Part shown: one piece after another, positions 1-9,946 of the stretch
Layout of the letters: every line of letters begins with the position of its first letter
Numbering within the stretch: position 1 is the stretch's first letter
DNA from: Flavobacterium sp. SUN052
GTDB lineage: Bacteria > Bacteroidota > Bacteroidia > Flavobacteriales > Flavobacteriaceae
NCBI RefSeq assembly: GCF_028867935.1
Contig: NZ_JAPQNS010000008.1
Location: 124,001-188,000, forward strand
DNA: 64,000 bases
Reading direction: 5' to 3'
Position numbers and translations under genes: made by a program
The notes under the pieces: generated by a model
Databases searched by the model: none
What the model was told of the DNA's origin: nothing
Seen by the model: the letters and a program-made list of their open reading frames with translations, nothing else

Positions 1-610
1 CGACCGAAAAATGCTCTGGGCGCCCGAAGTGGCGTATGTGAAAGGTAATTACTGGATTACGATGTGCATGAACATGGGGAAAACGAGCATTCTTAGAAGC
101 ACAACGGGCAAACCTGAGGGACCCTATCAGGAAATTGCCACCGCGCCAATTGCCGATGGCATCGACGGGTTTTTGTTTGAGGATGCCGACAAATCGGTGT
201 ATCTGATTTGGGGCGATGGCAACATTGCCCGAATGAACGAAACCATGAGCGGTTTTGCCGAACCGCCCCGCAAACTTAAGACGGTAAACAACGAACACGT
301 TGGCTATGAAGGCAACTGCCTGATCAAAGCTAACGGCAAATACATTATGACTGGAGCCGAATGGAATGGACCACTCCGTACAGAAGGCACTTATGACTTA
401 ATGTATGCCGTATCGGACAACATTTATGGCCCCTACAGCAACCGCAAGGTAGGGATTCCCCATGGCGGGCACAGCACGGTGTTTAGAGGTAAAAACGGGC
501 AATGGTATTCGACAATTTTCGGTAACGACCGTACCGCTCCCTTCCGGCGCAGGCTCGGCATTGTTCCGTTGACTATTTCAAACGATTTCACACTAAAACC
601 ACAGGAATGA
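1..610 (+). CDS. GH43-like glycoside hydrolase, 5' end cut off
   Basis: The reading frame is open to the left edge of the window, so the real start lies outside it. Visible GH43 (five-bladed propeller) hallmarks are WAPEV near the start, an IDGFLFEDAD blade with the YLIWG strand, YEGNCLIK, and the late GGHSTVF motif. The family cleaves alpha-arabinosyl, beta-xylosyl or galactosyl links by inversion. The catalytic base normally sits in the first blade, which is missing here, so activity and substrate cannot be judged. The last bases overlap the next gene as ATGA, so the two are probably translated together. Confidence 0.75.
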   Translation, partial: DRKMLWAPEVAYVKGNYWITMCMNMGKTSILRSTTGKPEGPYQEIATAPIADGIDGFLFEDADKSVYLIWGDGNIARMNETMSGFAEPPRKLKTVNNEHVGYEGNCLIKANGKYIMTGAEWNGPLRTEGTYDLMYAVSDNIYGPYSNRKVGIPHGGHSTVFRGKNGQWYSTIFGNDRTAPFRRRLGIVPLTISNDFTLKPQE

Positions 611-1767
611 AACCTTTTTCGTACGTATTGGCCTTGCTGCTCACCACCCTGAGCCATACGCTTCTGGCTCAGATTCTGGGCGCTAACTTCAACCACAACG
701 CCGAAATTTTAGACATAGCTTATCTGAAACAATCGGGAACGGCCTGGGTGAGGGCTACTCCCCGCATTCTGGATTATGCAGAGGGAAAACTCTCGGTTCA
801 GAACGACCCGGCCAACAATAAACTGATCGAAGCAAGTCGGCAGGGCTATAAACTCGTGTTTGGTTTTCGCTGGGATTTTGCCATGCGCAAACAGCGAATT
901 CCTCTCCCCGGTTCACCCGAAGAAACCCGGCTTTTTGCCGTAGAGCGGCAATTGCTGGAGCAGGTTGGTCCTTACGTGGATGTGTTTACGCTGGGTAACG
1001 AGCCAAATCTGGAAACCTTGTCCGAAGACATGAATCCTGACGCAACCGGAGTCATTCCGCTGGTCCGGTTCATGCAACGGCAACTGGAACAGGTAGTGGA
1101 GCCGTATTTTAAAGCCCGGAGCGGACAGCCTTATCCCCAAATTTTTCTGGGATCGCTGCCTGCCCTGTTCGAGAAAAAGCAGCAACAAATACCCGCTAAC
1201 GCGGCAATGATTCGGATGGCACAAAACGACCCACGTATTGCAGGCATGGACCTTCACCTGCATATTCTGAATTTCAAACAGGTGGAGGAAGCGTTTGCAT
1301 TTACCCGCGCCATTATGCCGCAGAAACCAATTATAGTCACCGAGTTTTCGTTGCACCGGCTTTTTTTGGCCCACCGCACTGATTCATTGGGCTGCACTCC
1401 GACAGGGATGGCATTTGCCAAACAATACAAGCGTGACCCCGCCATGAAAGTCTATGAATGGTGTGGTATTGCGAACCGAAACGGGGTCAGCCCTGCCGAA
1501 TGGGAAGCCATGTTTTCGTCGCGATCCTGGTACATTCCGCATTACCTAAACCAATTTGACGCGGCTTTCAAACAAAACGGCGTGACGATTGCAACGTACC
1601 CGCTTTTTCAGCAATCGTGCCCCGAAAACATGACTCCTGATTCGCCCATGTGGTTTGTTAATCCCATTTTCTGCCAGAAATCATTACAAAAGCAACCAAA
1701 CGGGTTGTATTCAGCCAATCCACTTTCGTTTGATGATTTCCGAAAAATGGCTTCGAAGCGTAATTGA
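607..1767 (+). CDS. Secreted clan GH-A-like glycosidase, family unassigned
   Basis: The 386-aa product has a clear N-terminal signal peptide (residues 1-21, ending LLAQ). The rest reads as a TIM-barrel hydrolase: TLGNEPNLET near residue 135 looks like the N-E acid/base motif of clan GH-A, and PIIVTEFSLHRL near residue 243 looks like the nucleophile strand. The start overlaps the upstream GH43-like stop by four bases, so the two likely act on the same glycan in the periplasm or at the surface. I do not recognise the exact GH family. GH39, GH79 and similar barrels are alternatives. Confidence 0.6.
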   Translation: MKPFSYVLALLLTTLSHTLLAQILGANFNHNAEILDIAYLKQSGTAWVRATPRILDYAEGKLSVQNDPANNKLIEASRQGYKLVFGFRWDFAMRKQRIPLPGSPEETRLFAVERQLLEQVGPYVDVFTLGNEPNLETLSEDMNPDATGVIPLVRFMQRQLEQVVEPYFKARSGQPYPQIFLGSLPALFEKKQQQIPANAAMIRMAQNDPRIAGMDLHLHILNFKQVEEAFAFTRAIMPQKPIIVTEFSLHRLFLAHRTDSLGCTPTGMAFAKQYKRDPAMKVYEWCGIANRNGVSPAEWEAMFSSRSWYIPHYLNQFDAAFKQNGVTIATYPLFQQSCPENMTPDSPMWFVNPIFCQKSLQKQPNGLYSANPLSFDDFRKMASKRN

Positions 1768-1830
1768 AAACTATATTAGGCATCAGACAACTATTGCTAG
1801 GCTAAAGAAGTACGGCCCCGAGTAGCAATG

Positions 1831-3213
1831 CTATTGCGAACAGTGGATTGTCAGGTTTTGGGCAGCAACACCATCGAGCGTCACATCGGCTGGCGAGAAA
1901 CATGCCCCGTTTAGCGTCACGTTTTTCAGATGAATGTCTTCTGTACTGCTGCCGCCACTGTTCGTCAAGTAGCTGGGCTGGCTTTGTTTCCCGTGTACAG
2001 AGATGTTTTCCATTGTGATATTTTTTACGGCACTACCTTTATCGTTGCCGAAACCGATGAGCTGGTAAATCCCCTGATCGGCCCGCAGGTTGCGGATGGT
2101 GATGTGGCCAATAGGACGGTCGCTGCCTTTGCGTAGGTTCAATATCCCTGAGTTGCCCGGTCCGCCATTCTTTTTTACCCAGCATTTCACGATGTCGATA
2201 TTGTCGGCGAGGCAGTGCTGCCCACTCTGCCCACCCCAGCTCAGCTGAAAAGGGGCACCGTTGTGCTGCTGATAAATAACGAGGTTCGTGGCTTTCTGAT
2301 TGGTGCCGTACAGTTTCACGTTATCGTCGAATACCTTCATGAAGCTGTCGTCTACCCAGGAGTTATCACCCCCACCCCAGCCGTCTGTCTGGTGATACCA
2401 GGCAAACAACTTCACGTTCCGGGTTTCGACCAACCCCCGGCCAATGATGCAAAAATGCACCGGATCTGTAATGGTGATGCCCAATACGGCGATGTCAGTT
2501 TTAGCAGAATAGATGGTGCTGAATGGTATGTTGGTTGGGCCGGGTTTGCGTTCGTCGCTGCGAGTAGTCAGGATGCCCTTACCTCGAATGGTCGTTTTCT
2601 GACTGCCGTCTTCGCACCAGAACGTACCCCACACCACGGCCCCACCTTCGATATAGACCGTTTTGCCCGCCGGGATTTTGAACTGTAAGCCAACATTGTG
2701 CAGCTTTCCGGCTTCAAACCAGATCACATTTTTGTCGCTACGACTGGGCTTATCTTTTTCCAGACCATCAGCGAAAATGAACAGCGGATGTTCTTCCATT
2801 CCGGCAATGTCAACGAGGAGTTTGGCAGGTTTATCGAGTGTAAACCGAAGCTGATTTTTCTGGACAGTGGGCGCGATCTTGTGCCGGGCCGGGTAGATGC
2901 TGGCCGAGGGCATATCGCCATCCAGCCGGGTAATAAGTACCTCTACCTTACCAGTACTTTCAAAGGTAGTCCAGTGATTAAAATCGCTCTGTTGCGATGG
3001 GTTCTCGAAATTAGTCCGGCTGCTGTACACAATACTTTCTTGTGTTTTACCCGCCTGCTTTACCTGCACCCGAAATACCGCTGATTGCTGAATAAAGGTA
3101 TCAGCCGAGCCGAAATCAGGCGCCGGGTACACAACCACCTGCGCCGTTGCTGGCCAACCTAATAACCAGATTATCAGATAAAATAATACCTCGAAGTTGT
3201 TAAATCTATCCAT
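1831..3213 (-). CDS. Secreted right-handed beta-helix glycosidase, GH28/GH49-like
   Basis: The 460-aa product starts with a signal peptide (about residues 1-24, ending ATAQ). An N-terminal beta-sandwich is followed from about residue 185 by parallel beta-helix coils with TIRGKG, ITITDP and ITIRNL repeats. The acidic motif DDSFMKVFDDNVKLY in mid-helix is the place where GH28 (polygalacturonase) and GH49 (dextranase) carry their catalytic aspartates. The overall order, sandwich then helix, resembles clan GH-N. It lies downstream of the SusCD-DUF5017 operon on the same strand, behind a hairpin at 3236-3273, so it may be a separate transcript acting on the same substrate. The exact substrate is not determined. 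Confidence 0.6.
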   Translation of the reverse strand: MDRFNNFEVLFYLIIWLLGWPATAQVVVYPAPDFGSADTFIQQSAVFRVQVKQAGKTQESIVYSSRTNFENPSQQSDFNHWTTFESTGKVEVLITRLDGDMPSASIYPARHKIAPTVQKNQLRFTLDKPAKLLVDIAGMEEHPLFIFADGLEKDKPSRSDKNVIWFEAGKLHNVGLQFKIPAGKTVYIEGGAVVWGTFWCEDGSQKTTIRGKGILTTRSDERKPGPTNIPFSTIYSAKTDIAVLGITITDPVHFCIIGRGLVETRNVKLFAWYHQTDGWGGGDNSWVDDSFMKVFDDNVKLYGTNQKATNLVIYQQHNGAPFQLSWGGQSGQHCLADNIDIVKCWVKKNGGPGNSGILNLRKGSDRPIGHITIRNLRADQGIYQLIGFGNDKGSAVKNITMENISVHGKQSQPSYLTNSGGSSTEDIHLKNVTLNGACFSPADVTLDGVAAQNLTIHCSQ

Positions 3214-3235
3214 TAGCTGATAATAAAATTAATGC

Positions 3236-3273
3236 AAAAGACTCCGTCCAGCCAGGGTAGAACGAAGTCTTTT
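3236..3273 (-). terminator. Hairpin after the susCD/DUF5017 operon
   Basis: An inverted repeat with outer arms AAAAGACT (3236-3243) and AGTCTTTT (3266-3273) lies 15 bases past the stop of the DUF5017 gene. The TTTT run closes the minus-strand stem, as in an intrinsic terminator. Confidence 0.5.
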
Positions 3274-3288
3274 GGGTGAACCGCAAAC

Positions 3289-4428
3289 CTAATTCACTTT
3301 CACATCAATAGTTTTGAAAACCCGTTTCACATCGTACTCGTCGACGGAGATTTCGTCGGCGCGGCCGGTCTGGTAGCCATCACCGGAATACTTTTTACGG
3401 CCAACGTACGTGGCTACCATTGTTGCTTTGTACGTTCCAGGCGTGGAATAAACGTACTTGTAATTAACCGTTTGGCCAGGGTAAACATACGGGACCGTCA
3501 CACCCGCATCGAACGCCTTGATCATGTTGTCGGCAGAGCCAACCCGAATTTCCTGAACATACACATTACCCGTGTAGTTGAGCAATGCACCATCGTCGTC
3601 GGTTACGGCTGGGTTGTCGGCGTTGAAAATGATCCGTACTTCCTCGATTCCTTTTTTGACGTCTTTAGTCGGATTGGCAGTTCGCCAGGTTCGGATCATG
3701 GCGTCGATAGCCAGATTTAGCGGTGTCAGCAATTCACGCACCGTTTGGTTGTAATAAGTAATCGTTGTTGGCGTGCCATCAATCACCAATTGTACGCCGA
3801 GCCTGATGCTTTGTCCAACCGTCGACTCCGGGGTAAAACCATCAGGAAATGCACAGTACACAGTCAGGTTGCTGTTTACAACATTATTCAGGGCACCCAA
3901 CGTACGTAGTTTATTGGCATCGTAGTCCAGCATAACCGGAATAACAGAATTGCCAGGCTTGAAGGTAAGCGTCTGGGGGTCAGTGCCCTCAGTGGTCAGC
4001 CGGACATACCGCGAATCGGTTGCTTTGGCATAATCCCAGGGTACCAGCGTACCATTATACAGCTGAATTTGCTTCCCGGAAAAAGCATAATCGCCTGGAA
4101 TTGACTCTAATCGTGGAAAACGAACTAGATATTCCTTTAGACCCGGCAACCGCTCAGCAAAAAGCTGGGTACGGAGCTGGTCTTCACTTAGTCTTTGCAG
4201 TTCGATTAAATTCAGGCGGCTTTTAGAGAAGTCCTTACCAGGGTCGCCGGTGTAAACAGAAAGAGCATCGGCTCCCGCTCCGAACGAAAACGTCACCTCT
4301 TCACCCTTGTTCACTGTTGTTTTATCGGTCTTAAAACTCACATCAGGTGTGGGTAGTTCGTCGTTCATGCAGCCCGACATTCCAACCGCCAGACCAGCGA
4401 CAGCCGCGACAATGCGAATAGTTTTCAT
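3289..4428 (-). CDS. DUF5017-type surface lipoprotein, SusE-like position
   Basis: The 379-aa product has a lipoprotein signal peptide with the lipobox at MSGC (Cys20). The following stretch (DVSFKTDKTTVNKGEEVTFSF, then a DALSVYTGDPG motif) matches the start of DUF5017 proteins, which occur as the third gene of SusCD operons in Bacteroidota. Such proteins are thought to sit on the outer membrane and help bind glycan. It begins 17 bases after the susD-like stop and is clearly co-transcribed with it. The ligand cannot be inferred from sequence. Confidence 0.7.
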   Translation of the reverse strand: MKTIRIVAAVAGLAVGMSGCMNDELPTPDVSFKTDKTTVNKGEEVTFSFGAGADALSVYTGDPGKDFSKSRLNLIELQRLSEDQLRTQLFAERLPGLKEYLVRFPRLESIPGDYAFSGKQIQLYNGTLVPWDYAKATDSRYVRLTTEGTDPQTLTFKPGNSVIPVMLDYDANKLRTLGALNNVVNSNLTVYCAFPDGFTPESTVGQSIRLGVQLVIDGTPTTITYYNQTVRELLTPLNLAIDAMIRTWRTANPTKDVKKGIEEVRIIFNADNPAVTDDDGALLNYTGNVYVQEIRVGSADNMIKAFDAGVTVPYVYPGQTVNYKYVYSTPGTYKATMVATYVGRKKYSGDGYQTGRADEISVDEYDVKRVFKTIDVKVN

Positions 4429-4445
4429 AGTCTTTTCTTGATGGC

Positions 4446-6530
4446 TTAAAATCCGGTGTTCTGTTTCAGATTAGCGTTCCGGGTTATCTCTGAGTTTGGT
4501 ACAGGTAAGTACTCGTATTTTTTGTCGGGAATCTGTAATACCGACTGGCCGAATGGCGTTGATGCCAGCGTTCTTTTCGTGAGTGGATTCGTTAGGTTCT
4601 GGTATTCCTGAATGCGCTTAACCAGAATCCCGTAGCGCGTCAGGTCATACCAGCGTACGTTTTGCTCGCCTGCCAGTTCGCGCCAGCGTTCGTCGAGGAG
4701 CTCATTGCGGAACTGCTCTTGCGACAACGAAGCCGGAAAGTCGGGTACGAAGTTGCGCGTGGCAGCAAACTCCTTGAAATTCCGAATGGTAGGCGATGCG
4801 GGCGTCTCGCGCAGGCCTCGGAACGCGCTGATCTGGTTATAATATTTGGCCAGCGTATCGGCTGCGTTGTCGGTTTTAGCCGGATTAGTCCCCACTTTAG
4901 CCACGCGGGAAAATACCTCCCCGTAAGTCGTTTTATAAGGCCCTGTTTCGATGATCCGGCTCGTTGTCGTCAGGCTAGGGTAATATACAAAGTTGCGGGC
5001 CCGGTCACGAATCAGATTAACAGCAGCAAGAGGTGTGATTGTCCCACCTACCGCTACGACGGCAGGTCCGCCCAGTTCATTACCCGCTTCGGCATACATT
5101 AAGAGCACTTCGGCATAGCGGAAAATGGGCAGGTCGGCATCCCAGGTATTCTGGGTATAGTTGGCCTGAGTGAGGGGGTTACGCCGGTACTTTACCAGCC
5201 GAACGCCCGGATTGTTATTGACCGCGCCATTGCCCCAGATGATTGAGAAAGCCGTTTTTCCGTTCGGCAGCGCGAGCACATCGGGCGTACCAGGAGTCGA
5301 TCGGAAGGCGTTGGCGTCGGCAATTACTTCATACCAGTACGGCCGGGTGAACTGATACGGCTCCGAGGTACGGAGTAGCACCTCGCAGTTTTCGCCATTT
5401 GGGCAGTCGGCGGCAGTTACCTGGATAACTTTATTGCCATTGACGTCGTACCGCTGAAATTCGCCTTCTTCAAACGTCCAGAAACGCCGGACAATGTCGC
5501 CGGGTGAATTTACATCGAAGACAGAAAAACCGAAGTCTGTCGCTTGGGAGCCCCCGTTGGCCCCCGGTAACGTGCCGTATTCAACATTCGTGGTCGAATT
5601 GTTCAGGTAACCAGAATTCTGCCCTACACGAGTGCCGTTATTATCCAGTTCGTTGAATTCCAGCGTAAAAATAAACTCATTGTTGCCCGTGAACTGCTTA
5701 TCGCGGATGAAGTTGTCGGGGTAATAGGTCTTCAATGCATATCGGTTACTGGCAATTACCTGATTGAGTGTCTTCAGTGCATTGTCGTAGTTAGCCCGTC
5801 CGTCGCCGGAAGCATCACGGTATTTTTCGATAGTAGCCCGTGTCAGGTACACCTTGCCCAGCAATGTCAGCGCGGCATATTTGTTTACCCGACCCCGATC
5901 ACTGGATTCGGCCAATCCGCTAATCGCCTGCGTCAGGTCGGCAATGATAAAGTCGTAGACCTTACTTTCCTGCTCCTTCATGGTAGTCCCGTTGGCAACA
6001 GCAGCAATTTCATCGAATGTAGTCAGCGGCTTATCAATGATGGGTACGTTCCGGTACAGACGAACCAGGTTGAAATACAGAAAGGCTCGGATAAAGCGTG
6101 CTTCGGCCGAGATGGTTTTCCAAGCAGTCTGATCGGCTGCGGGAGAGTCCGCTTTAGCTAAACCCGCATCGGCTTTTTGCAGAATAATATTAGGCCGGGA
6201 AATGGCCGTGTAATGTGCCGTCCAGATGGTATAGATGTCATTGTCGGTGGCGTCATAGGACAGGCGGGCAATGTTGCTCCGCGACAGCGTTGTACCAGCC
6301 GGAGGAACTGAGTAATCGGTCGTAAATGAGGTCCAGAAAATTGACCCAGTAATGTTGTCGTTGCGCAGTTCCGAGTACGCCTGATTCAGCAAGAAATTAG
6401 CCTCGGTCGGCGTATTGCCGAAAGTAGTCAGCGGAATATCGGTTTTGATTTCCGGAGTCAGGAAATCAGAGCATCCGTGAGAGGCCAGCAGGACCATCAG
6501 CCCAACTGCCAGAATAACTATTTTTCTCAT
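4446..6530 (-). CDS. SusD/RagB-family outer-membrane glycan-binding lipoprotein
   Basis: The 694-aa product begins with a lipoprotein signal (lipobox ASHGC, Cys20), followed by SDFL and a long helical TPR-like SusD fold. N-terminal SusD features include NFLLNQAYSELRNDN and AEARFIRAFLYFNLVRLYRNVPII. The C-terminal RagB signature appears as IFRYAEVLLMYAEAGNELGG and ELLDERWRELAGEQNVRWYDLTRYG. SusD proteins cap the SusC transporter as a lid and capture oligosaccharide at the cell surface. At about 694 residues it is longer than the usual 500-600, from extra loops in the middle. It lies 19 bases after the SusC-like gene. Confidence 0.95.
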   Translation of the reverse strand: MRKIVILAVGLMVLLASHGCSDFLTPEIKTDIPLTTFGNTPTEANFLLNQAYSELRNDNITGSIFWTSFTTDYSVPPAGTTLSRSNIARLSYDATDNDIYTIWTAHYTAISRPNIILQKADAGLAKADSPAADQTAWKTISAEARFIRAFLYFNLVRLYRNVPIIDKPLTTFDEIAAVANGTTMKEQESKVYDFIIADLTQAISGLAESSDRGRVNKYAALTLLGKVYLTRATIEKYRDASGDGRANYDNALKTLNQVIASNRYALKTYYPDNFIRDKQFTGNNEFIFTLEFNELDNNGTRVGQNSGYLNNSTTNVEYGTLPGANGGSQATDFGFSVFDVNSPGDIVRRFWTFEEGEFQRYDVNGNKVIQVTAADCPNGENCEVLLRTSEPYQFTRPYWYEVIADANAFRSTPGTPDVLALPNGKTAFSIIWGNGAVNNNPGVRLVKYRRNPLTQANYTQNTWDADLPIFRYAEVLLMYAEAGNELGGPAVVAVGGTITPLAAVNLIRDRARNFVYYPSLTTTSRIIETGPYKTTYGEVFSRVAKVGTNPAKTDNAADTLAKYYNQISAFRGLRETPASPTIRNFKEFAATRNFVPDFPASLSQEQFRNELLDERWRELAGEQNVRWYDLTRYGILVKRIQEYQNLTNPLTKRTLASTPFGQSVLQIPDKKYEYLPVPNSEITRNANLKQNTGF

Positions 6531-6549
6531 ATTCGATGGAAAGAGTTGG

Positions 6550-9500
6550 TCAGAATGTTAGGTCTAAGCCAAGCAGATAAAAGCGCGAACGCGGATACGA
6601 ACCCTGATCGACACCGGGGAAAAGCTGCCGGTTATTTCCCGTCGATGCATTTACTTCGGGATCATACCACGAGTAACGAGTCAGCAGAAACAGGTTCTGC
6701 CCCGTGAACGACAGCTTGGCAGCATTCACCTTAAAGCGACTTAACAAACCAGTTGGCAGCCCGTAGGCCACTTTGAGCGTTTCGAGCCGCAGGTACGATC
6801 CATCTTCAACTAGTTCACTACGTGGAAACAGCGAGTTGATCCGGGTCGTGTAAATGGCGGTGTAAGCCTGGTAATTGCGGTTTTCGTTTTGGCGATTCCA
6901 GATGTCATCCACGAAATCTTGCTGCACGTTGTTATCGCCCCGCAGGTACATGGCCCGGTTCACATTATTGTTGATGATATCGTTGCCGTACGACCAACGG
7001 AAGAACGCATACAGGTCAAATCCTTTGAAGGATAGCGTATTGCCAATACCCCCCGTGTGTTTGGGCAATGTGTAGGCGATGGGTACGTATTCGGTTCGTT
7101 CGATTACCCCATTCCCATCAGAGTCGAAGAAGTCAAACTCGCCGGTATTGTGATCCTGCGTTTTGGGAGCGGCATTATAGCGCTCGAAATCGGTGTTAAT
7201 GAGTCCGTTTTGAATCACCCCATAGTACGTTCCAATGGTTTTACCCACGCGCAGCAACACATCGTTGGGCTGACCACCAGACCCGATCACGCGAAACCCA
7301 AGTTCGGGCTGACCACCCAGATCCAGAATCTTATTACGGTTGAACGAGATATTGAAGTTAGTCGTCCATTTCAACGGCCCATTAATAGTGTTGCGCGAGG
7401 TTAGTTCGAACTCGAACCCTTTATTTTCAAGTGAACCGATATTCTGGATGGAGCTGGTATAGCCGGAGAAGCCGGGCAATTGTATGTCGAGCAGGAGCCC
7501 GGTGGTTACGTTGCGGTACAGGTTAGTGCTGATAGCAATACGGTCGTTTAAAAAACCAAAATCCACGCCGATATTGGCTCCTTTGGTGGTTTCCCACGTA
7601 ATATCGGAGTTGGCAAACCGGCTGCTGGGGTTCACGGTTGTGTTCAGGGCGTTGTTGAACGGGTATGATACGCTCGAAATGTTGGCCAGTTGCAGACCCG
7701 CATTTAGCGGAATTTGGTTATTGCCCGTTACCCCGAATCCCCCTCGAATTTTCAGCGAGGACACGTACCGATTGGCAAATGCCATAAATTTCTCATCGGC
7801 TACATTCCAGGCTCCCGACAAAGCCGGGAAGAAACCCGTCTGGTTGTTGATGAATCGCGAAGACTGATCAACCCTCGCCGATGCCGTCAGGATGTAGCGG
7901 CTTTTGTAGTCGTACTGCACTCGGCCAATAAACGAGCGGTCACGCTTGTCAGCGTAGGTGGGTGTCGAAGCAATGCTTTTAGCAGAGGCAATACTGTTAA
8001 TACCCAACACTTCGGTATTAAACTGCTGATAACGGGTAAAGATCTCGTTCTGCGTTTCCTTGCGGGCTTCAAACACCAGGGTTGTGTTCAGTTTATGGCC
8101 TCCCGTAAACTCCTTGTTGATGGCAATACGCGGTTGAAGCACCAGCCGATTGTCGGCCCGTTTGGAGAGGTCTGCAATGCCTTTGGCAGTTTGTCCGGCG
8201 CGCAGATAACTAGGCACATAATAGTCCCGTCCCGAATTCTCGATGATCGTGCCCCCTGTGAAAGCGAATTCCAACCAGGGAAGCGGCTTGAGTGAGAGGT
8301 TCAAATTACCCGAAAACCAGTCGGAACGACGCTGAGAGTATGTGTTGTTGATGGCGAACTCCGGGCTTTCGAGCGCCACGCCGTTCCCTCCGTTATTGAG
8401 CAAGCCATCCGAAGCTCCCAGGATGTTGTCACGGTTAATAAACGGATTCAGAAAGTTAGTCTGGGCAATGGCGTTATCGGCCCGAAAATCACCAATCAAC
8501 CCGTTATAATCGGTCCGGGTATACTGTAGGTTCAAACCAGCCGTCAGCATGTTGCTGATTTTTTGTTGCAGGTTCAGCCGCCCCGACAACCGTTTAAAGC
8601 CCGAATTGATAATCACCCCCTTTTCGTCGGCGTAGCCCAGCGATGCAAAATACGAGGTTCCGCCGTCGGTTGCCCCTGAAAAATCAAGGTTATACAATTG
8701 TTTGGCCGAGTTCTGCGTGACTACGTCAAGCCAGTCGGTGCCTGTGAAGTTTGAGACTCCATAATCATTGATCAGGCTGGTGCGTGGGTCTACATCGGCA
8801 GCAAAACCGGTCGGATTAGCCAGCATTTCCCAAACCCCCGGCCGACCGGGGAATTTGATGTTGCTCGTAATGCCTTCGGCGCGGGCGCGGGCGGCCCGGT
8901 ACAGCGCATACTGCTGGGGCGACAGCGTAGCCAGTTTGTTGGCAAATTCGCCAATACCCGTTTTTAAGCTGAGGCTTATTTTGGGTTTACCCTTCTGCCC
9001 CTGCTTGGTTTTGATAACAATTACGCCGTTGGTAGCCCCCACCCCATACAGTGCTGTCGCCGATGCATCTTTCAGAATATCAATTGATTCGATGTCGTTT
9101 GGATTCAGCGTCGAAAGCGGATTGGTCGCATCATTGGTATTGGGCAGATACGGAATGTTATCGATGACCACCAACGGAGAACCACCCGCCGAAATCGACG
9201 ATAGCCCCCGGATGTTGATGCTGATACCGGCCCCAGGTGACCCGTCGTTCGAGATTACGTTGACCCCGGCAGCCCTGCCCTGTAACAGTTCGGACACCGA
9301 CACGGAAGCCGTATTCTTAAACGTCGACTTATCGATGGTCGACACCGCTCCCGACACGTCCCTGCGCAACGTCTCAATCCCATAACCCGATACCACCACT
9401 TCGTTTAGGACATTATTGGCCGCCTGAAGTTTGAGGTCGATCAGGCTGCGTCCATTTACGGGTACATCCTGCTTTTCGTAGCTGATAAAGCTGAATGTAA

Positions 9501-9735
9501 GCGTACCCTCAGTTGGCACATTGTTCAGGGTGTACTGCCCATTGGCATCGGTAACGGTACCCTTGTTGCTCCCTTTGATCAGGATGCTCACTCCCGGCAG
9601 TCCTTTGCCATCTTCGGCATCGACCACCTTGCCTTTGACTGTAATCGGCGTCTGAGCCAGAGCTGCTGTAGTGCAGCAGCAAACCAGCAGGAGCAAACCG
9701 ACTATGCCTGTGTACAGATTTTTCATAGGGTACAA
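6550..9735 (-). CDS. SusC/RagA-family TonB-dependent receptor
   Basis: The 1061-aa product has a signal peptide (start M1 or M4; cleavage near ALAQ), then a carboxypeptidase-regulatory-like beta domain (ITVKGKVVDAEDGKGLPGVS), the TonB-box-like NEVVVSGYG, a plug domain (LLQGRAAGVNVISNDGSPGAG and DIESIDILKDASATALYGVG), and a C-terminal beta-barrel ending in the aromatic-rich LLGLDLTF. It should import oligosaccharides across the outer membrane using TonB energy, with the adjacent SusD as lid. It is first in a three-gene operon with SusD and the DUF5017 lipoprotein. Confidence 0.96.
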   Translation of the reverse strand: MYPMKNLYTGIVGLLLLVCCCTTAALAQTPITVKGKVVDAEDGKGLPGVSILIKGSNKGTVTDANGQYTLNNVPTEGTLTFSFISYEKQDVPVNGRSLIDLKLQAANNVLNEVVVSGYGIETLRRDVSGAVSTIDKSTFKNTASVSVSELLQGRAAGVNVISNDGSPGAGISINIRGLSSISAGGSPLVVIDNIPYLPNTNDATNPLSTLNPNDIESIDILKDASATALYGVGATNGVIVIKTKQGQKGKPKISLSLKTGIGEFANKLATLSPQQYALYRAARARAEGITSNIKFPGRPGVWEMLANPTGFAADVDPRTSLINDYGVSNFTGTDWLDVVTQNSAKQLYNLDFSGATDGGTSYFASLGYADEKGVIINSGFKRLSGRLNLQQKISNMLTAGLNLQYTRTDYNGLIGDFRADNAIAQTNFLNPFINRDNILGASDGLLNNGGNGVALESPEFAINNTYSQRRSDWFSGNLNLSLKPLPWLEFAFTGGTIIENSGRDYYVPSYLRAGQTAKGIADLSKRADNRLVLQPRIAINKEFTGGHKLNTTLVFEARKETQNEIFTRYQQFNTEVLGINSIASAKSIASTPTYADKRDRSFIGRVQYDYKSRYILTASARVDQSSRFINNQTGFFPALSGAWNVADEKFMAFANRYVSSLKIRGGFGVTGNNQIPLNAGLQLANISSVSYPFNNALNTTVNPSSRFANSDITWETTKGANIGVDFGFLNDRIAISTNLYRNVTTGLLLDIQLPGFSGYTSSIQNIGSLENKGFEFELTSRNTINGPLKWTTNFNISFNRNKILDLGGQPELGFRVIGSGGQPNDVLLRVGKTIGTYYGVIQNGLINTDFERYNAAPKTQDHNTGEFDFFDSDGNGVIERTEYVPIAYTLPKHTGGIGNTLSFKGFDLYAFFRWSYGNDIINNNVNRAMYLRGDNNVQQDFVDDIWNRQNENRNYQAYTAIYTTRINSLFPRSELVEDGSYLRLETLKVAYGLPTGLLSRFKVNAAKLSFTGQNLFLLTRYSWYDPEVNASTGNNRQLFPGVDQGSYPRSRFYLLGLDLTF

Positions 9736-9752
9736 AGTCCTTTTTGTTTGGT

Positions 9753-9760
9753 CAAAAGTA
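9753..9760 (-). promoter_or_regulatory. Possible Bacteroidota -7 promoter box for the susC operon
   Basis: Read on the minus strand this is TACTTTTG, matching the TAnnTTTG consensus of primary-sigma promoters in Bacteroidota, 17 bases before the susC-like start. No convincing -33 TTTG was found at the expected distance, so this is a weak call. Confidence 0.3.
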
Positions 9761-9946
9761 TTCGTACCCCCTCGGTGAGATTTGTCTAAAAGTTCAGATG
9801 TTTTGTCCTATACGATTATCACCCCAAAATAGGCCTGATTACCGTCCCAATACTGAAGATTCGCTGCCAGACATGGGCTATTTGACAAACGTGATGCTGA
9901 AAACAAGCGCTTAGTATAACACCTTTAATCCTTCCCCTCGCCAACC